From NCBI RefSeq assembly GCF_000189635.1, contig NW_002476569.1, positions 64,727-128,726 of the forward strand: a DNA stretch of 64,000 nt. The letters run 5' to 3'. This document shows, in pieces, positions 26,997 through 39,022 of the stretch. The notes below the pieces were generated by a model that saw nothing but the letters and a program-made list of their open reading frames with translations, was not told where the DNA came from and searched no databases. How positions within the stretch are numbered: position 1 is the stretch's first letter; the number at the start of each line of letters is the position of its first letter. A program made the translations under genes and the position numbers. The stretch comes from Tetrahymena thermophila SB210. Lineage: Eukaryota > Ciliophora > Oligohymenophorea > Hymenostomatida > Tetrahymenidae.

Positions 26997-29755
26997 GTTG
27001 AATAGTAGAAATTATAGATACCTTAAGATGAGTTTGATATAATGCGGTTAATTTTTTACTCTTTCAAATTTCATTTATTTGATTGCTTTTTTATTTAATC
27101 CATTAAAATAATTAACTAATTATATATGTATGTATGAAATTAATTATAATTAGTTTTAAAAACTAATAAAAATGGAAGTAGAATAAAATCTACATAAGCA
27201 AAAAAAAATTATTAAAGTAATGAAAGAATTTCAAAATTTATTTAAAATTTATTTGAGGATAAATGAAAATATTTAAATTTCTTATCCATCCAAAAAATAG
27301 ATTGATTGATTGATTAATTGATATAAATAAACAAATTTTTAAAATAAAACTGATTGATTTATCTGAGTAAAAAATGACCTTCATAACTTAAATCTAAAAA
27401 TTAAATTTTATGGTAAAAACAATTTAAAACAATTTGAAATGAATACTTTTATGTAGATGGATTCTTCATATTCTAGCTCTGCATAATTAATTATTCTGAT
27501 TTAACAGATTTAGTTCATAAATTCTTTTGTTTTGTTTGGTGTCTGTTTATTTAAATGTAAGTAAGTAACCTTTAAAATTCTTTATTTTTTTCTTTCTTTC
27601 TTTCTTTATTTATTTATAATTTACTTTTCTTAACTTTTATTACTGAGGTAGAACATATTTTTAAATAACATAAAGTATTTAAATTTTATTTAGCTAGCTT
27701 GATTTTAAAAAAATAATATTTTGTTCTAGTAGCTATTAAAATATTTAAAACGAATTTGATTTCCACTTAAATTTCAGTTTTTCAGTTAGTAAAAATTAAG
27801 AGTAATCAATATATATAATCAATTTCGTTTAAATATCCATCATCAAATGTTCTTACAATAAATTAAGGAGAGATTAATTTAACTATATATTAATAATGAC
27901 CAAAATAAAAAATCCGCTCGATTGTTAAATAATAATAATCTAAATTATTCACTTGAAATAAAATATTTCTAATTACTATTTATTGAATCCACTAAATATT
28001 CACAATTTTTAGCATATTTCCAAAAAAGTAGATATTTATTTCATAGATCATTTTTATATAATAATATTAAAAATAAATGGCATCAAACTTCACTTAAACA
28101 TAAGAGAAAGACTAAGTTACAATATTCTTAAACATTCTAAATATTGATTAAACTATCTAGGCATTTTAAATTAATTAATGCACCTATAAAATAATACTTT
28201 TGACATTTTATTTTCTATTTGATTTCATTTATATTAACTCAATTTATTACAAAAAAATTTGTCTTGCTTGTTTTTATTTAAATCTCAAAAAAGTCAAAAA
28301 GTAAGTACAGTTATTTGCTATAAAAAAAATCAAAATAGATATTTGAAAATTACTAAGTAGAAATTAGCCTTAGTTATGATCCAGCGATGCTAAAAATAAC
28401 AAAGAGATGGAAGAAATATTTATTTAACAAACATAAATCATTATAACTCATAGATATAAAATTATATTTAAATTTACTTCAACAAATATTATCTGTTTAT
28501 TTAGTTAGTTAGTTAATTAGCTAGTTTCATAAAGTAGAAATAAATTACTCTAGCTCTAATATCTCTCTATCTATGTTTGTATACATATTTCTTAATACAT
28601 AGTTAGAGAAAATATACTTAGAGTCTAAGCTAAATCGCATTCAATGAGCAACTTTAGAACTAAATTTGTTACTAATAATATTGATAACACATTTACTTAA
28701 AAAAAATAATAATATATTTGCAGAAATACATTCTTTGTTTTCGTTTGTTTTATCTAAATAAACTGAACTTAAAAAAAATTTCATATTTAAAAAAACATTG
28801 ACATAAATATTTCTACTAATATCTGTGCAGGCAATTATATTGATTATTTTTATTTAAGATATTAGGAGATAGGCTGAGGTCAAATAAACCATTTATTGCA
28901 TTCTCAACAATGCTTCATAATATATTACAAATTTTATACATAAAAAGGTTTTTGGAAAGTAACCGCTTGCTTAGTTAATTTGACATAAATATCTCAAAGA
29001 ATAAGTGAAGTAGTACTTATAGCTAGCTATAATGACTATATTTTTTGAATTAATTTTCCAAAAATTGAAGTTAATAAGTATTAACTTTAAAGAAAAGGGT
29101 CATTTTTTTATCAACAGAAACAACTCTACTAACTTATCTATTTTTAAAAAATATATATATATATAACTTAACCTAAATAAGTAGATTAATATAATAATAA
29201 AATCACAAACAACAAATCACTTATTGGAACAATTAAAAACAAACATAAAGCTAGTGTTTAAAATTGTAATCAATCATATTCCTTATAGAAATTAGATTTT
29301 GATAAGTATTTATTACTACTTTTATTCAAAATCTTAAAGAATGTTTTTGGTTTATTTTTTTTGTTTGGTTCAAATAACTTACTTAAGGATATAGAAAAAC
29401 AGAGTAATTAAGAGTAGAATTATTATTAATCTTCGATTTAATTAACAATCATATGTAACAAATATAAAAATACAATCAGAAGAATAATATTTATCAATCA
29501 TTATCATTTATTAATTCTTCCTTTTATAATAAGCTATTTATTTGTCTTTCGCATTTTTTTATTTATTTATTTATATTTTTTTGATTTTTACATATTGTTA
29601 ATTTTCTTTATATAATATTTGATAATTAATTAATTTATTAATTTATTGATTGATTGATTTATGTGTTTGTTTGTTTGTTGTTTGTTTGAAAGATAATTAG
29701 GTCTTTGTTATTTTTCAGGCTGCAATATACTTTAAATAAATTAATATAAAGACAT
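26997..29755. other. Long intergenic stretch
   Basis: About 2.7 kb of AT-rich DNA with tetranucleotide runs (gattgatt, ttctttcttt, ttagttagttag). A slightly G+C-richer patch at about 28820-29030 has no open frame with coding character. No RNA gene recognised. Confidence 0.55.
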
Positions 29756-30298
29756 TCAACTAGCTTTTAAAAGCATCTTTCTTCTGTAGAATTTATTGGA
29801 GTGGTATTCTTTGCTATGAGAAGGGAGAGACTTTGTTATTTTTTAATTTAGCAATCTTGGCTGCTTGAGACTGTATTTGAAAGAGCTTTAGACTACCTCG
29901 TTTTCGTCTTAAGACGCTCTTTTTTCATAATCATTGTGGTGAGACAGTAGATCATCACTTGAATCTCTTTCTTTTTCTAATTATTAGATAGTAGTCGTCT
30001 ACGAGCTGCTCTTGTCTACTGTTGACGAGGACTCCATCATTTAAACTAGCTTGTTTTTGCGCTTTGCTAGAGATTTCTTACTGTAAAGAAGTATTTCTCC
30101 CTTGCATAACCTGCAGCTACAGGCATTCTGACATGCGTAACAAACCCAGCAACCTTCTTTATAAGAAACATGATATACAAACCCTGCATCAAAATTCTCT
30201 TGGATGCATTTCTCGCAAAAAAAGTTGCGACAACGAGTTTTAGTGCATTTGGCTAGGTTCTGCACTGTCATTTAGCATAAGTGGCACTCTGATTTCAT
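29756..30298 (-). CDS. 4CXXC-R1 (CDCA7-type) zinc-finger protein
   Basis: Single-exon gene, 180 residues, ATG at 30298, TGA at 29756. Residues 5-65 carry the cysteine pattern of the zf-4CXXC_R1 domain known from CDCA7 and the MAO-A repressor R1: Cys 5, 8, 18, 23, 28, 31, 50, 53, 56, 60, 62 and 65. They occur in CHLC, TKTRCRN, FFCEKC, WVCYAC and SCRLCKG. In CDCA7 this domain recruits the HELLS remodeller to chromatin; here a nuclear, DNA- or chromatin-binding role is inferred. The remaining 115 residues are Ser/Gln/Lys-rich and probably disordered (ESSSTVDKSSSQTTTIQQQ). The finger is at the N-terminus, whereas in CDCA7 it is C-terminal, and the protein is short. It lies alone in a 12-kb gap of the amidase array. 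Confidence 0.85.
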
Positions 30299-31989
30299 TA
30301 TATTTTCAAATTTTTTGTAGCAATGTTATAATTTTTATCTTTATTTTTAATCAATTAATTAAGAAATAAATAATTAATTAATTAGTAAAAAGGTAAAAAA
30401 TTGCTTTTTAATCCTCTACTTTATTACTATTTTCTTATTATTTCTTAGAAAATCAAATATTAATTAATTATCCTACACCTAACTCATTCATTCACTCAGT
30501 CAGCTTTTCTATTTATTTATTTATTAATTAATTTACTCGTTTCTCAAAATAAATTGTTATTCATTTTTATAAATTTACCATGAGTAGATGTCTATGTATG
30601 TGTAAATATATATATATATTTGTATTTATATTTGTTTGTTTGTTTGCTTGTTTGTTTTTTTGTGTGTATGTATCTTCAATTTCTATTTTACCTCCAACTA
30701 TTTTTATTATATTTTATTAGTTTACTCCATTCCAAATTTTAAATCTTAACTAACAAATTTCCCATCAGTTCAGTTGATAAATGTTTTTATATTTGGAATT
30801 AGAATTTTAACAACAAAATTTGTGTAAATTATGAATTTTTTCTTACATGTTTTGTAATCCAATTGAATTTAGAGCAAAATAAATCCTTTGTGTTTAATTT
30901 TGTATTAATTTAATTAATTTTTTAAGCATTTTTATAAATTTTCTATATCATAATTAATCATACTACATAAATTATAATCTAATTTATTTTTATTAACTAT
31001 TTGCTATAAATAGAAACTTTTTTTATTACCATTTAAATTTATAATTAATGCACAAAAATAAAATTAATATTTTCTAAATTGCTCTAATTTTTAAATTAAT
31101 TTGTTCAAAAATAAATATTGAAATGAAAATTTTGCAAAATTTTTGAAATAAAAATATTTTCATTTAAATAATTGAATAAATAAAAATATTATTCACTTAA
31201 AATTGTTTTTTTAATACAATTAAATATTTTATTAAATTAAATAGAAATAAAATGAATCATTTTTTAATAAAATAAAATATTAAATAATAACAAATAAAAA
31301 TGAAAAAAATCCTTACAAATGAAATTAAGCAAAAAAAATTAATATACAAACTATTTGTTTTTATTCTAAATTAGATGTAATAAATAAATTAAATAATTAT
31401 AGAGATAAATAACAAGTTAAAATATTTTAATTTATTAATTATATAGAGAACAAAATATTAAGAAATATTTATTGATGGTTTGAAATACTTATTTCATTAA
31501 ATTCTAAGATAAAAAATTAGTAAATTTTCACTCATTAGTGAAGACCGCGCTTAATTAACCAAAAATTAAATGTGTTTTCATGCAAATAAAATTAAAAAAC
31601 AAATATAATTAATGTGCGAATTAGGTTTTTGGAATTTTATTCTTTATTAAAGTTAATTTATTTTGTCTTATAAAATCAAATGAATCAATAAATGTAAATG
31701 AGTTTCTAAAAAATGTCTATTTATAATTAAAATTTAGCACTAAATTAACAAGCTTTTATTTTCATATTTAAAATATCGTATTTTCTTATTAATAAAGGTT
31801 TTTGAAAAAATATTTTTTTAATATAGCTAATCCTAAAATCAATTTTAAAATAGTTTGTTTCTTTTAATTTTTACCTTAATAAATGAGAATTTACAGTGTA
31901 ATAATTATGATTATTCATAATAAAAATATTCATAATTATAATATGAAGTTAATTTTTTTTGTGTACCTCATTAAATAAATAAATAAATA
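30299..31989. other. Intergenic, AT-rich
   Basis: Upstream region of the zinc-finger gene and beyond. It contains (TTTG)n near 30640. At 31880-31903 the string ccttaataaatgagaattta followed by cagtgta resembles the right end of the inverted-repeat element at 4655-4783. No gene seen. Confidence 0.5.
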
Positions 31990-32500
31990 CCTTATCATAA
32001 ATTTTTCTTTTTCTAAGTTAGGAATATATATTTTAGATGTATAAGGGCAATAAACTTTAAACTTGTTCATTTGTCTTACTTTTTCAAATACTTAGTTTTT
32101 TTGGGGTATAAATAAATCATTTAGAGATATAATAAATTTATAGTCATCTCTTAATTTAAAGTAATCTTTCAAATCATTAAAATATTATTCTAAGTTAAGC
32201 TCCTACTAATTAATATATATAAAGTTGTAAATTTCTTACTTATTTTATACAAACATTTTTGTATTTCCAGGTAAAATTACTTAAAGATTTAATCAATTTA
32301 TAGTCATCTCTTAATATATAGTAAGTTTTTCAAATCAACTAAATATTAATCTAGGTTAAGCTGCTACTAATATATGTAAAGTTGTAAGCTTCTTAATATG
32401 TCTTATTTTATCCAAATACTTTAATATTTCCAGGGTAAAATCGCCTAAATGTTAATCAATTTGGAGTAATTTCTTAATTTTCAAAAAAGATTAAAGTTAT
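31990..32500 (-). pseudogene. Decayed LRR array, three 160-bp units
   Basis: A direct repeat with anchors at 32141, 32301 and 32461 (exact 160-bp steps): tagtcatctcttaat twice and a diverged third. Read on the minus strand, the units contain LRR-like pieces. The highest copy gives LGDFTLEILKYLDKIRHIKK then LTTLHI, and the next a one-base-shifted version (EIQKCLYKISKKFTTLYIL). The lowest gives VFEKVRQMNKFKVY inside an open stretch starting QELNLEQYFNDLKDYF. Frames do not join because of single-base indels, so it is best read as the remains of an LRR gene. It lies head-to-head with the intact LRR gene at 32939. Confidence 0.55.
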
Positions 32501-32938
32501 AGGGATAAGCTCATATTAGCATAGTAAAAAATATTTATTGAAGTCTTTTACTTTATACAGACACACACAATAAGTCTTTGAATTATTAAATCAAGTAAAT
32601 AAATTTTCATAGACACACGTGAAGATTAATAAAAAATGTTTTATATTTAATAACTAAAAAAAATTAAATAGTTTTCTTATACTATATTAATCAACTTAAA
32701 AGTATTTATTTAAAAAGTATATTCATTCCTGATAAATTCAAATTCAAGTTTCTAAGTGAGAAAAATAGAATTTGGAATAGAAAGTCTTTTTAATTAATCT
32801 AAAAAAGAACTTTAAAAAGAATTATCAATTCAAATAAAATACATTTATTTTAAATGACATGATTTCTTTTAATTAATAAACTATTAATAGAGTTTTAGCA
32901 TTAACAAACAAACAAATAAAAAAATATATACTGATAAA

Positions 32939-35137
32939 ATGAAAAAGCAAAAATCTTTTAGTGTAGAAAACGACAAATTAAAAGTAGAAGTTATTATTCT
33001 ATATTTATACTTCAATTTTATTTATTTTATGATAAAAGGTTTCTGATTTTAAAAATTGTAGTGATCTCCAAATCTTAAAAATAGACTTTTATTCTTGGTA
33101 TATTTTTTGATACATATTTTACTTTACTATTTATTTTTTATTTACTATAATTTTTATTCTCTACAATTAATTGACCAAACAAATAAATTTTCGGGATTCT
33201 TTTTTGAAAACGTTTAGAAAGAAATAAATGAAAAAATGTTTAAATTATTTAAATTAATGCAATGCGGTGAATAAAATAAATATTATTTTAAATATTAATA
33301 TTAAAATAATTAGCTCTTTTGATGAAGAAGTTTCTTAAAAATTTAGCGAGCTGATGAAAAATTGTTCAAGTATGTAAAAACTAAAAATAAAATTCCATAA
33401 TTACTATTAATACTATGTCGAAACTTTTTACTCATCTAATTTAGCTATTTGCTTATCTAAGTTAAATAATTTGATCACTTTTTCACTAAATTTTTGCGAT
33501 TTTGATTTTTTTGATAAAGATCTCTAATCAATATTACATGGTTTAAGTAAATGTTAAAATTTAGAAACTTTAAAGCTAACACTTATGTAAATAATATTCT
33601 CATTTTTATTTATTTATTTATTTATTTATTTATTATTTTTAATATATTTTATAAGTTAAAACAATGTTGAATTATATAAAATTTGCCTTTTTAATTGAAA
33701 GATATTGTTTTACATGTTATTTTTGATAATTAATAAGTTTAATTTAATTAATAATAAAATGAATTTTATGATATTATTCTTAAATAATGTTATTTAAAAA
33801 ATTAAATTAAACTTTTATCAAACTAAAAAAGTTAGTGCGCTATTGAGGCAAATTTGAGCTTAGCATTTTAGAACATAAAAAATCTCAAATGCTTGATTTT
33901 AAATCTTGGGTAAGAATAATTGAATTTAAAAATTAAATTTTTTATTGATAAATAACTTGCATTTGTTTTTATATAATTTCATATCAAAAAATTAAACTTA
34001 TTATATAGAGATAATTTTATTGAAGATGCAGGAGCATCTTTTTTAGGCAGTCAATTATCAAAATGTTCAAATCTTTAAAATTTAAAGCTTTAACTTATGT
34101 AAGAAAATATTATTTGTTTTATCAACTAACTAATCAACATAAATAAAAGATAAAACTTAGTTGGATATGAAGGTGATATTAAATTAGCTTAAGGATTAGC
34201 TAATTGTGAATAACTCAAGACTCTAACAATTTAGCTCTCTCCTAAGTATTAATTTGAAGAGTAAGTACACATTTTAATTATGTTTTAAAGTAAAAAAGTT
34301 TTTTTCAAGACTAAACTAAGTCTTGATAATTTTATTTCTTTAAAATCAAAACAATTTAAATAGCTTACTGTAATAATTTTTCTTCAGTGTGAAATTAAAG
34401 CAATTTAAACAGAAATTTTTTATTATTTATATAGCGATGACTATTTTTTAAAATTGCAAAGTGCTAATAATAACTGAAAACTAATTGCAGTAAGTTTGTT
34501 TATAAAATATTAAATGAATAATTTTAAGATAAGTAAGTAAGTATCTAATAACTATTCAAAATGAAAAAAAATCAATTGAATTTTTAAAAAAATGTTTTTA
34601 GAGTTAATAATAGTTATTTATTTTTCAACTTATTGTAAATAATATTGACTTATTTATAATTTTATTTTATAAACCAATAGAAAAAAAGATTTTGATGATA
34701 CTTGTACTAATTTTTTTAGAGAGCTAAGTAAGAGTAAGAATCTAAAGAACTTGAGAGTATCATACTTGTAATTTACTTATCTATTTATTTATTTATTTAT
34801 TTATTTGTTTTAATTTTATCTAAGACCTAGTCTTTTAATATTTAAACATTTATTTATTTATTTAAATCTTTGCTATTTAAAGCTATGATGGAATGATTAT
34901 GAAGGATCTTATCAAAGGATTAAAATGTCTAAAAAATATTTTTACAATTGAGTACGATTTTACGTAAATATTTTTATATTTTCAATTATTTTTTATGTTT
35001 TAATTTTTTTAATACTTAATTAATTGCATTTTTTTAAATTATCCTTTTAATTTAAAAGTATAAATGAATGCAATGCTATAAGGGCTAGTTTGATGAAATT
35101 AAAATATTTGGTTACTTTTAATTAAAATACTGATTGA
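32939..35137 (+). CDS. Leucine-rich-repeat protein, 10 exons
   Basis: Predicted 334-residue LRR protein, likely an interaction scaffold. Exons 32939-32983, 33039-33097, 33314-33586, 33832-33909, 34009-34098, 34150-34260, 34388-34489, 34681-34767, 34883-34963, 35059-35137; total 1005 nt, stop TGA. After exon 2 every junction falls after codon position 2, as in the LRR gene at 1139-3842, but exon lengths are less regular. Exon 3 encodes about three repeats without introns. Repeat text includes FIEDAGASFLGSQLSKCSNL and LVGYEGDIKLAQGLANCEQL. Exon 1 (MKKQKSFSVENDKLK) and exon 7 are the least certain; exon 7 was chosen because it alone keeps the phase. It ends 400 bp from the tail-to-tail amidase 6. 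Partner unknown. Confidence 0.75.
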
Positions 35138-35536
35138 GACAAAGTTAAAGTCAATTTTAATATCAAAAAGCTTGATTTGAGAAAAATATATATGAAGCAC
35201 GTTTTATTTTATTCGTATTGAAATATTTTACAAAGATTAAATAAGCTGATTCTATTTGCTATAAAATCAATTTAAAATGAATTAAATCAACTTTTTCTCA
35301 TTATAATTTTAAAAAATAATTAATAAATCTAAGCAGCTCAAAAATTAAATAAAATATAAAAACATTTAAGATATTTTTTATGTAAGAATTAAATATTTAT
35401 TTAAAAAATTAAATACTTGCTTATCTTTGAATAAAATGACAAGATTTATATACATTTTTATTACTTAATAAAATTGAATCTTAATTAATTATTATAAGGA
35501 ATATTTAGATTTTCACATATTTTTTATTGATTAAAA

Positions 35537-38500
35537 TCATAGAGGTAATTTTCTATTTTTGTAGAATTAAAATTTGTCATCAATTTATTTCATTAAGTTT
35601 AAGCATAGTTCATCTTTATTAGGGAGAGTAACTATCTGAACATTTACAGGTAGTTTTGCAGATCCTTTCATTTCTTCATTAATAACCGAAGTCATTTTAT
35701 CTTTGATTTTGGTGTTATTATAATGCTATTCATCATCTCTAACTTCAGTAACAGGAACAACACCTTTTAGATTTTAAATTTAATTAATATGTTAAATCAA
35801 CTTTTTACTGCCAATTTAAAATTTGACATATTCAAAAAATTATTATTGTTATCACACTCTAAATCCTCATTAATAAGACCAAAAAAAATCAACTTTTTTC
35901 AAAAAATTTTTAATAGATGTATTACAAAAAAATGGTACTTTAGAGCCTATTTTTTTGGTTTTTGTTTTCAGTAATAATGGTAAATTCATTATTATTTTTA
36001 ATATTATTAATTCGCTTAAGAAATTTTATATTAGTTTAATTTATGTTTATTGATTGGTATTGTTATTTAAATGTTTTCTTAGCAACTAATTATCATATTG
36101 ATTTAATAACTAAGGTACTAACTAGCTAGTTATTATTCCTTTGATAATTTAAAAAGTACACGTTCAAATTTATTATATTATTTGTTTGATTAATATTTAG
36201 TAACATATTCAAGTAAAAACTTATTAGACTTTTAACAATATTTTTACTTTCTTTAAATAAATAATTTATTTATAGAATATACTAAATAGTTTTCATTTTA
36301 AAGATATTTTTTTTAAATATTGACTAAAAAATTTTACTAATTAAATTTGTTAGCTTAAAAATAAATAAATAATAAAGTGGTAGTTAAATTTGATTAGTTG
36401 AATATTAATGTTAAATTTTATTTAGAAATAAAGTTAAAATAATACCTGCTGGGAAATTAAGTACATTCCAAATGTATAGATAAGATGTGGCTAAACCAAT
36501 TTTAGCTGATGTATTATGCTTTAATGCAGGAGTAGTAAAGCAAGGCATAATAATAGCTTGTATGTTTAGATCTTCAAGATATTTTAACACTTGCTTTTTC
36601 AAAGTTTAAACTTCATCAGAAACTATTAGGTAGTCTTATGCAGTATTTTCTTATTTCATAATGCTTAGTGCTTTGTAATTTCTTTTTTAGCCAGTTAATT
36701 TTAAAAATAATTCAATCAGCTTCTTCAATTTTGCAGGACAGTAAAAAGGAATAGTGATAAGCTTGTAAACTTCCAAATAATCTAAATGGTATTAAAATGA
36801 AATAAGAAAAAACAATTCAAATTATTTTTGATAAAAAGTAATCAACCTTCATCACCAAGTTGATGTTCATAGCCTTTTAAGCCATCCATGGAGCAAAGTT
36901 GATAAAAAATGTAAATTAATCTTTCAATGTTCGGGATTTGAATCTCTACAAGTTCATGTCCTTATTCTCTGAGACCATCTACTGTCATTTAAACAGCTCT
37001 TTAGTTAGCCAGTGATGCATCAAACTCATCAAGAGTCTTCAAAAAACCAATTTTTAGCTTTTGTTGATTTTTTCCATAAAGTATTTCTTTATCAAATGGA
37101 ACGTAGAGTTAATGCAATAAACCTTCATTTAGCTTAATATTCAGCAATTCTTTATGGTTAAGAGCTTCCATAAGCAAAATGCAGTCATCCATGTTTTTGC
37201 AGATTGGACCAATTGAAGTCTATTTTGCAAAATTAAATTATAAACTTAAAAATTTTTTAAAAGCATTAAAACTCTTTCTTAAAATTATTTAAAAAAAAAA
37301 AAATATTGGGAAAATTATCAAAAAAATTATTTATTTATTCGTCCATTCATTGATTTATTTATTCATTCGTTCATCCATTTATTAACTATTTAATTTATTC
37401 GTTCATTCATTTATTAATTTCTTTACTCATTCATTCATATATTAATTTATTTACTCATTCATTCATTTATTTATTTATTCATTTATTCATTCATTTATTA
37501 ACTAATTAATTTATTCATTCATTCATTCATTTATTAATTTCTTTACTCATTCATTTATTATTAAATATTTAATTTATTCATTCATTTATTAATTTAATTA
37601 CTCATTCATTTATTATTTAATATATTGATATATTGATTGATTGATTGATTTATTTTTATTACTTTAATTATTGTTTCGCCACGCTAGGTAGGAGCATACA
37701 TAGATTATACTTATAAAGGTATTCTACCACTTGTTGGCTTGAACCCATAAAGGCCATTGAAACCTATTTTAATAATAAATTATTTCTATAATAACAATTA
37801 AAAACAAAAAATGAGTTAGAGAATTTGAATTTTTAAGATATTTGAAATAAATAATTTCTAAAAAGTTAGAAAATTTGGCATTTATATTTATTTATTAATT
37901 TATTTATTTATGTTAACTCCTAATTAAAATTAAATGATATCTTTTTAGGTTATTTTTAGATAATTAATTAAGCTTTTTTATTTACTTGCGGGAGATCTTA
38001 TTGAACCACCAAAATCAGTGCCAACTCCTAAAGGAGAACATCTTGTTGCTACACATACTGCTTCGCCACCAGAAGAACCTCCTGGATATCTTGTTTTATC
38101 CCAAGGATTCAATGTTCTACCATATATTCTATTAATTGTTTCAAAACTCATTCCTAATTAAGGAACATTGGTTTTGACAAAAGGAATTCCGCCTGAAATT
38201 TTAATTAATTTAACAGTTAAACCATCATCTTATTATATTCTTTCTAGTCTATTGGCACAACCCATTGAAGTAGATATTCCTATTTAAATATTATTTGATA
38301 ATTAAGTTTAAATAAAATAGAATCAAAACATGAAGGATAAAGTATTTATTGCAATTATATTATCTTTCCATACTTTATTTATGTGATTTATTTATTGCAC
38401 ATTTTAAATTACATTTTCTTATTGCAATTTTTAATGATTTGCTTAAAATTTGGTTATTTTCTTCTTTTAAGCTATTTATTGCGATTTTTCTTAGTTAAAA

Positions 38501-39022
38501 TGGCTTTTTACCTTTGACATCGAAGAAATCCTTAATTGAAACGGGAACTCCATAAAGAGGCTATGAATCTACAATATTTGGATCTTCTAGTCTTTTTTAA
38601 TCAAGAACTTTTGCAAATTCAATTGCTCTTTCATAGTCAAACTCTGTAATACAATAGTATTCTTTTAATCCGATTTCTCTACATCTGTGACTAAAAATGT
38701 TGACTAAGTCTTCACTTGTTACCTCATTCTTCTTAAGCATCTCTTTGAGCTATGAAACAGAGGCATTTAAGATTGATTCTAATTTTTCCTAAGAAAAGTT
38801 AGGAAGATTTATTTTTAAACCTGCGATTTTGGCTAATCTAGCTTAATTATATTAATTTATTTTGATAAGAATCTTTCTGTGCTTTCTGTAGTTGTTAAGC
38901 ATCTTAAAGATCTTAATAATGGCTCCTATACCGAACATGACTATATGATATCTCAGCCTTTGTCTGACTGTGAATTTGAAATTGAGAATCTTCTGAATTA
39001 TAGTTTCTTATTGAGTTTCCAT
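35537..39022 (-). CDS. FAAH-like amidase 6
   Basis: 613-residue amidase. Exons 39022-38512, 38279-37986, 37763-37663, 37219-36847, 36781-36446, 35763-35537, total 1842 nt. The triad is Lys164 (PVSIKD), Ser239 (GGSSGGEA) and Ser263. The N-terminus [16 protein letters not shown] and C-terminus FYKNRKLPL pair it with amidase 5 and the relic at 24.6 kb. Intron 3 (37220-37662) is largely a degenerate ttca/ttta simple repeat; intron 5 is about 680 bp. It is separated from amidase 5 by 12 kb holding unrelated genes. Family-level function, lipid-amide hydrolysis, is well supported; the individual substrate is not known. Confidence 0.92.
37320..37640. repeat. TTCA/TTTA simple-repeat tract inside amidase 6 intron 3
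   Basis: About 320 bp of imperfect attcattcattt and atttatttatt units fills most of the intron. The equivalent intron in amidases 1-3 is around 100 bp, so this intron has probably grown by slippage. Confidence 0.85.

Noticed and set aside
30022-30243. Plus-strand Cys-rich ORF
   Set aside because: Exact antisense of the 4CXXC zinc finger; its cysteines do not follow a known pattern.
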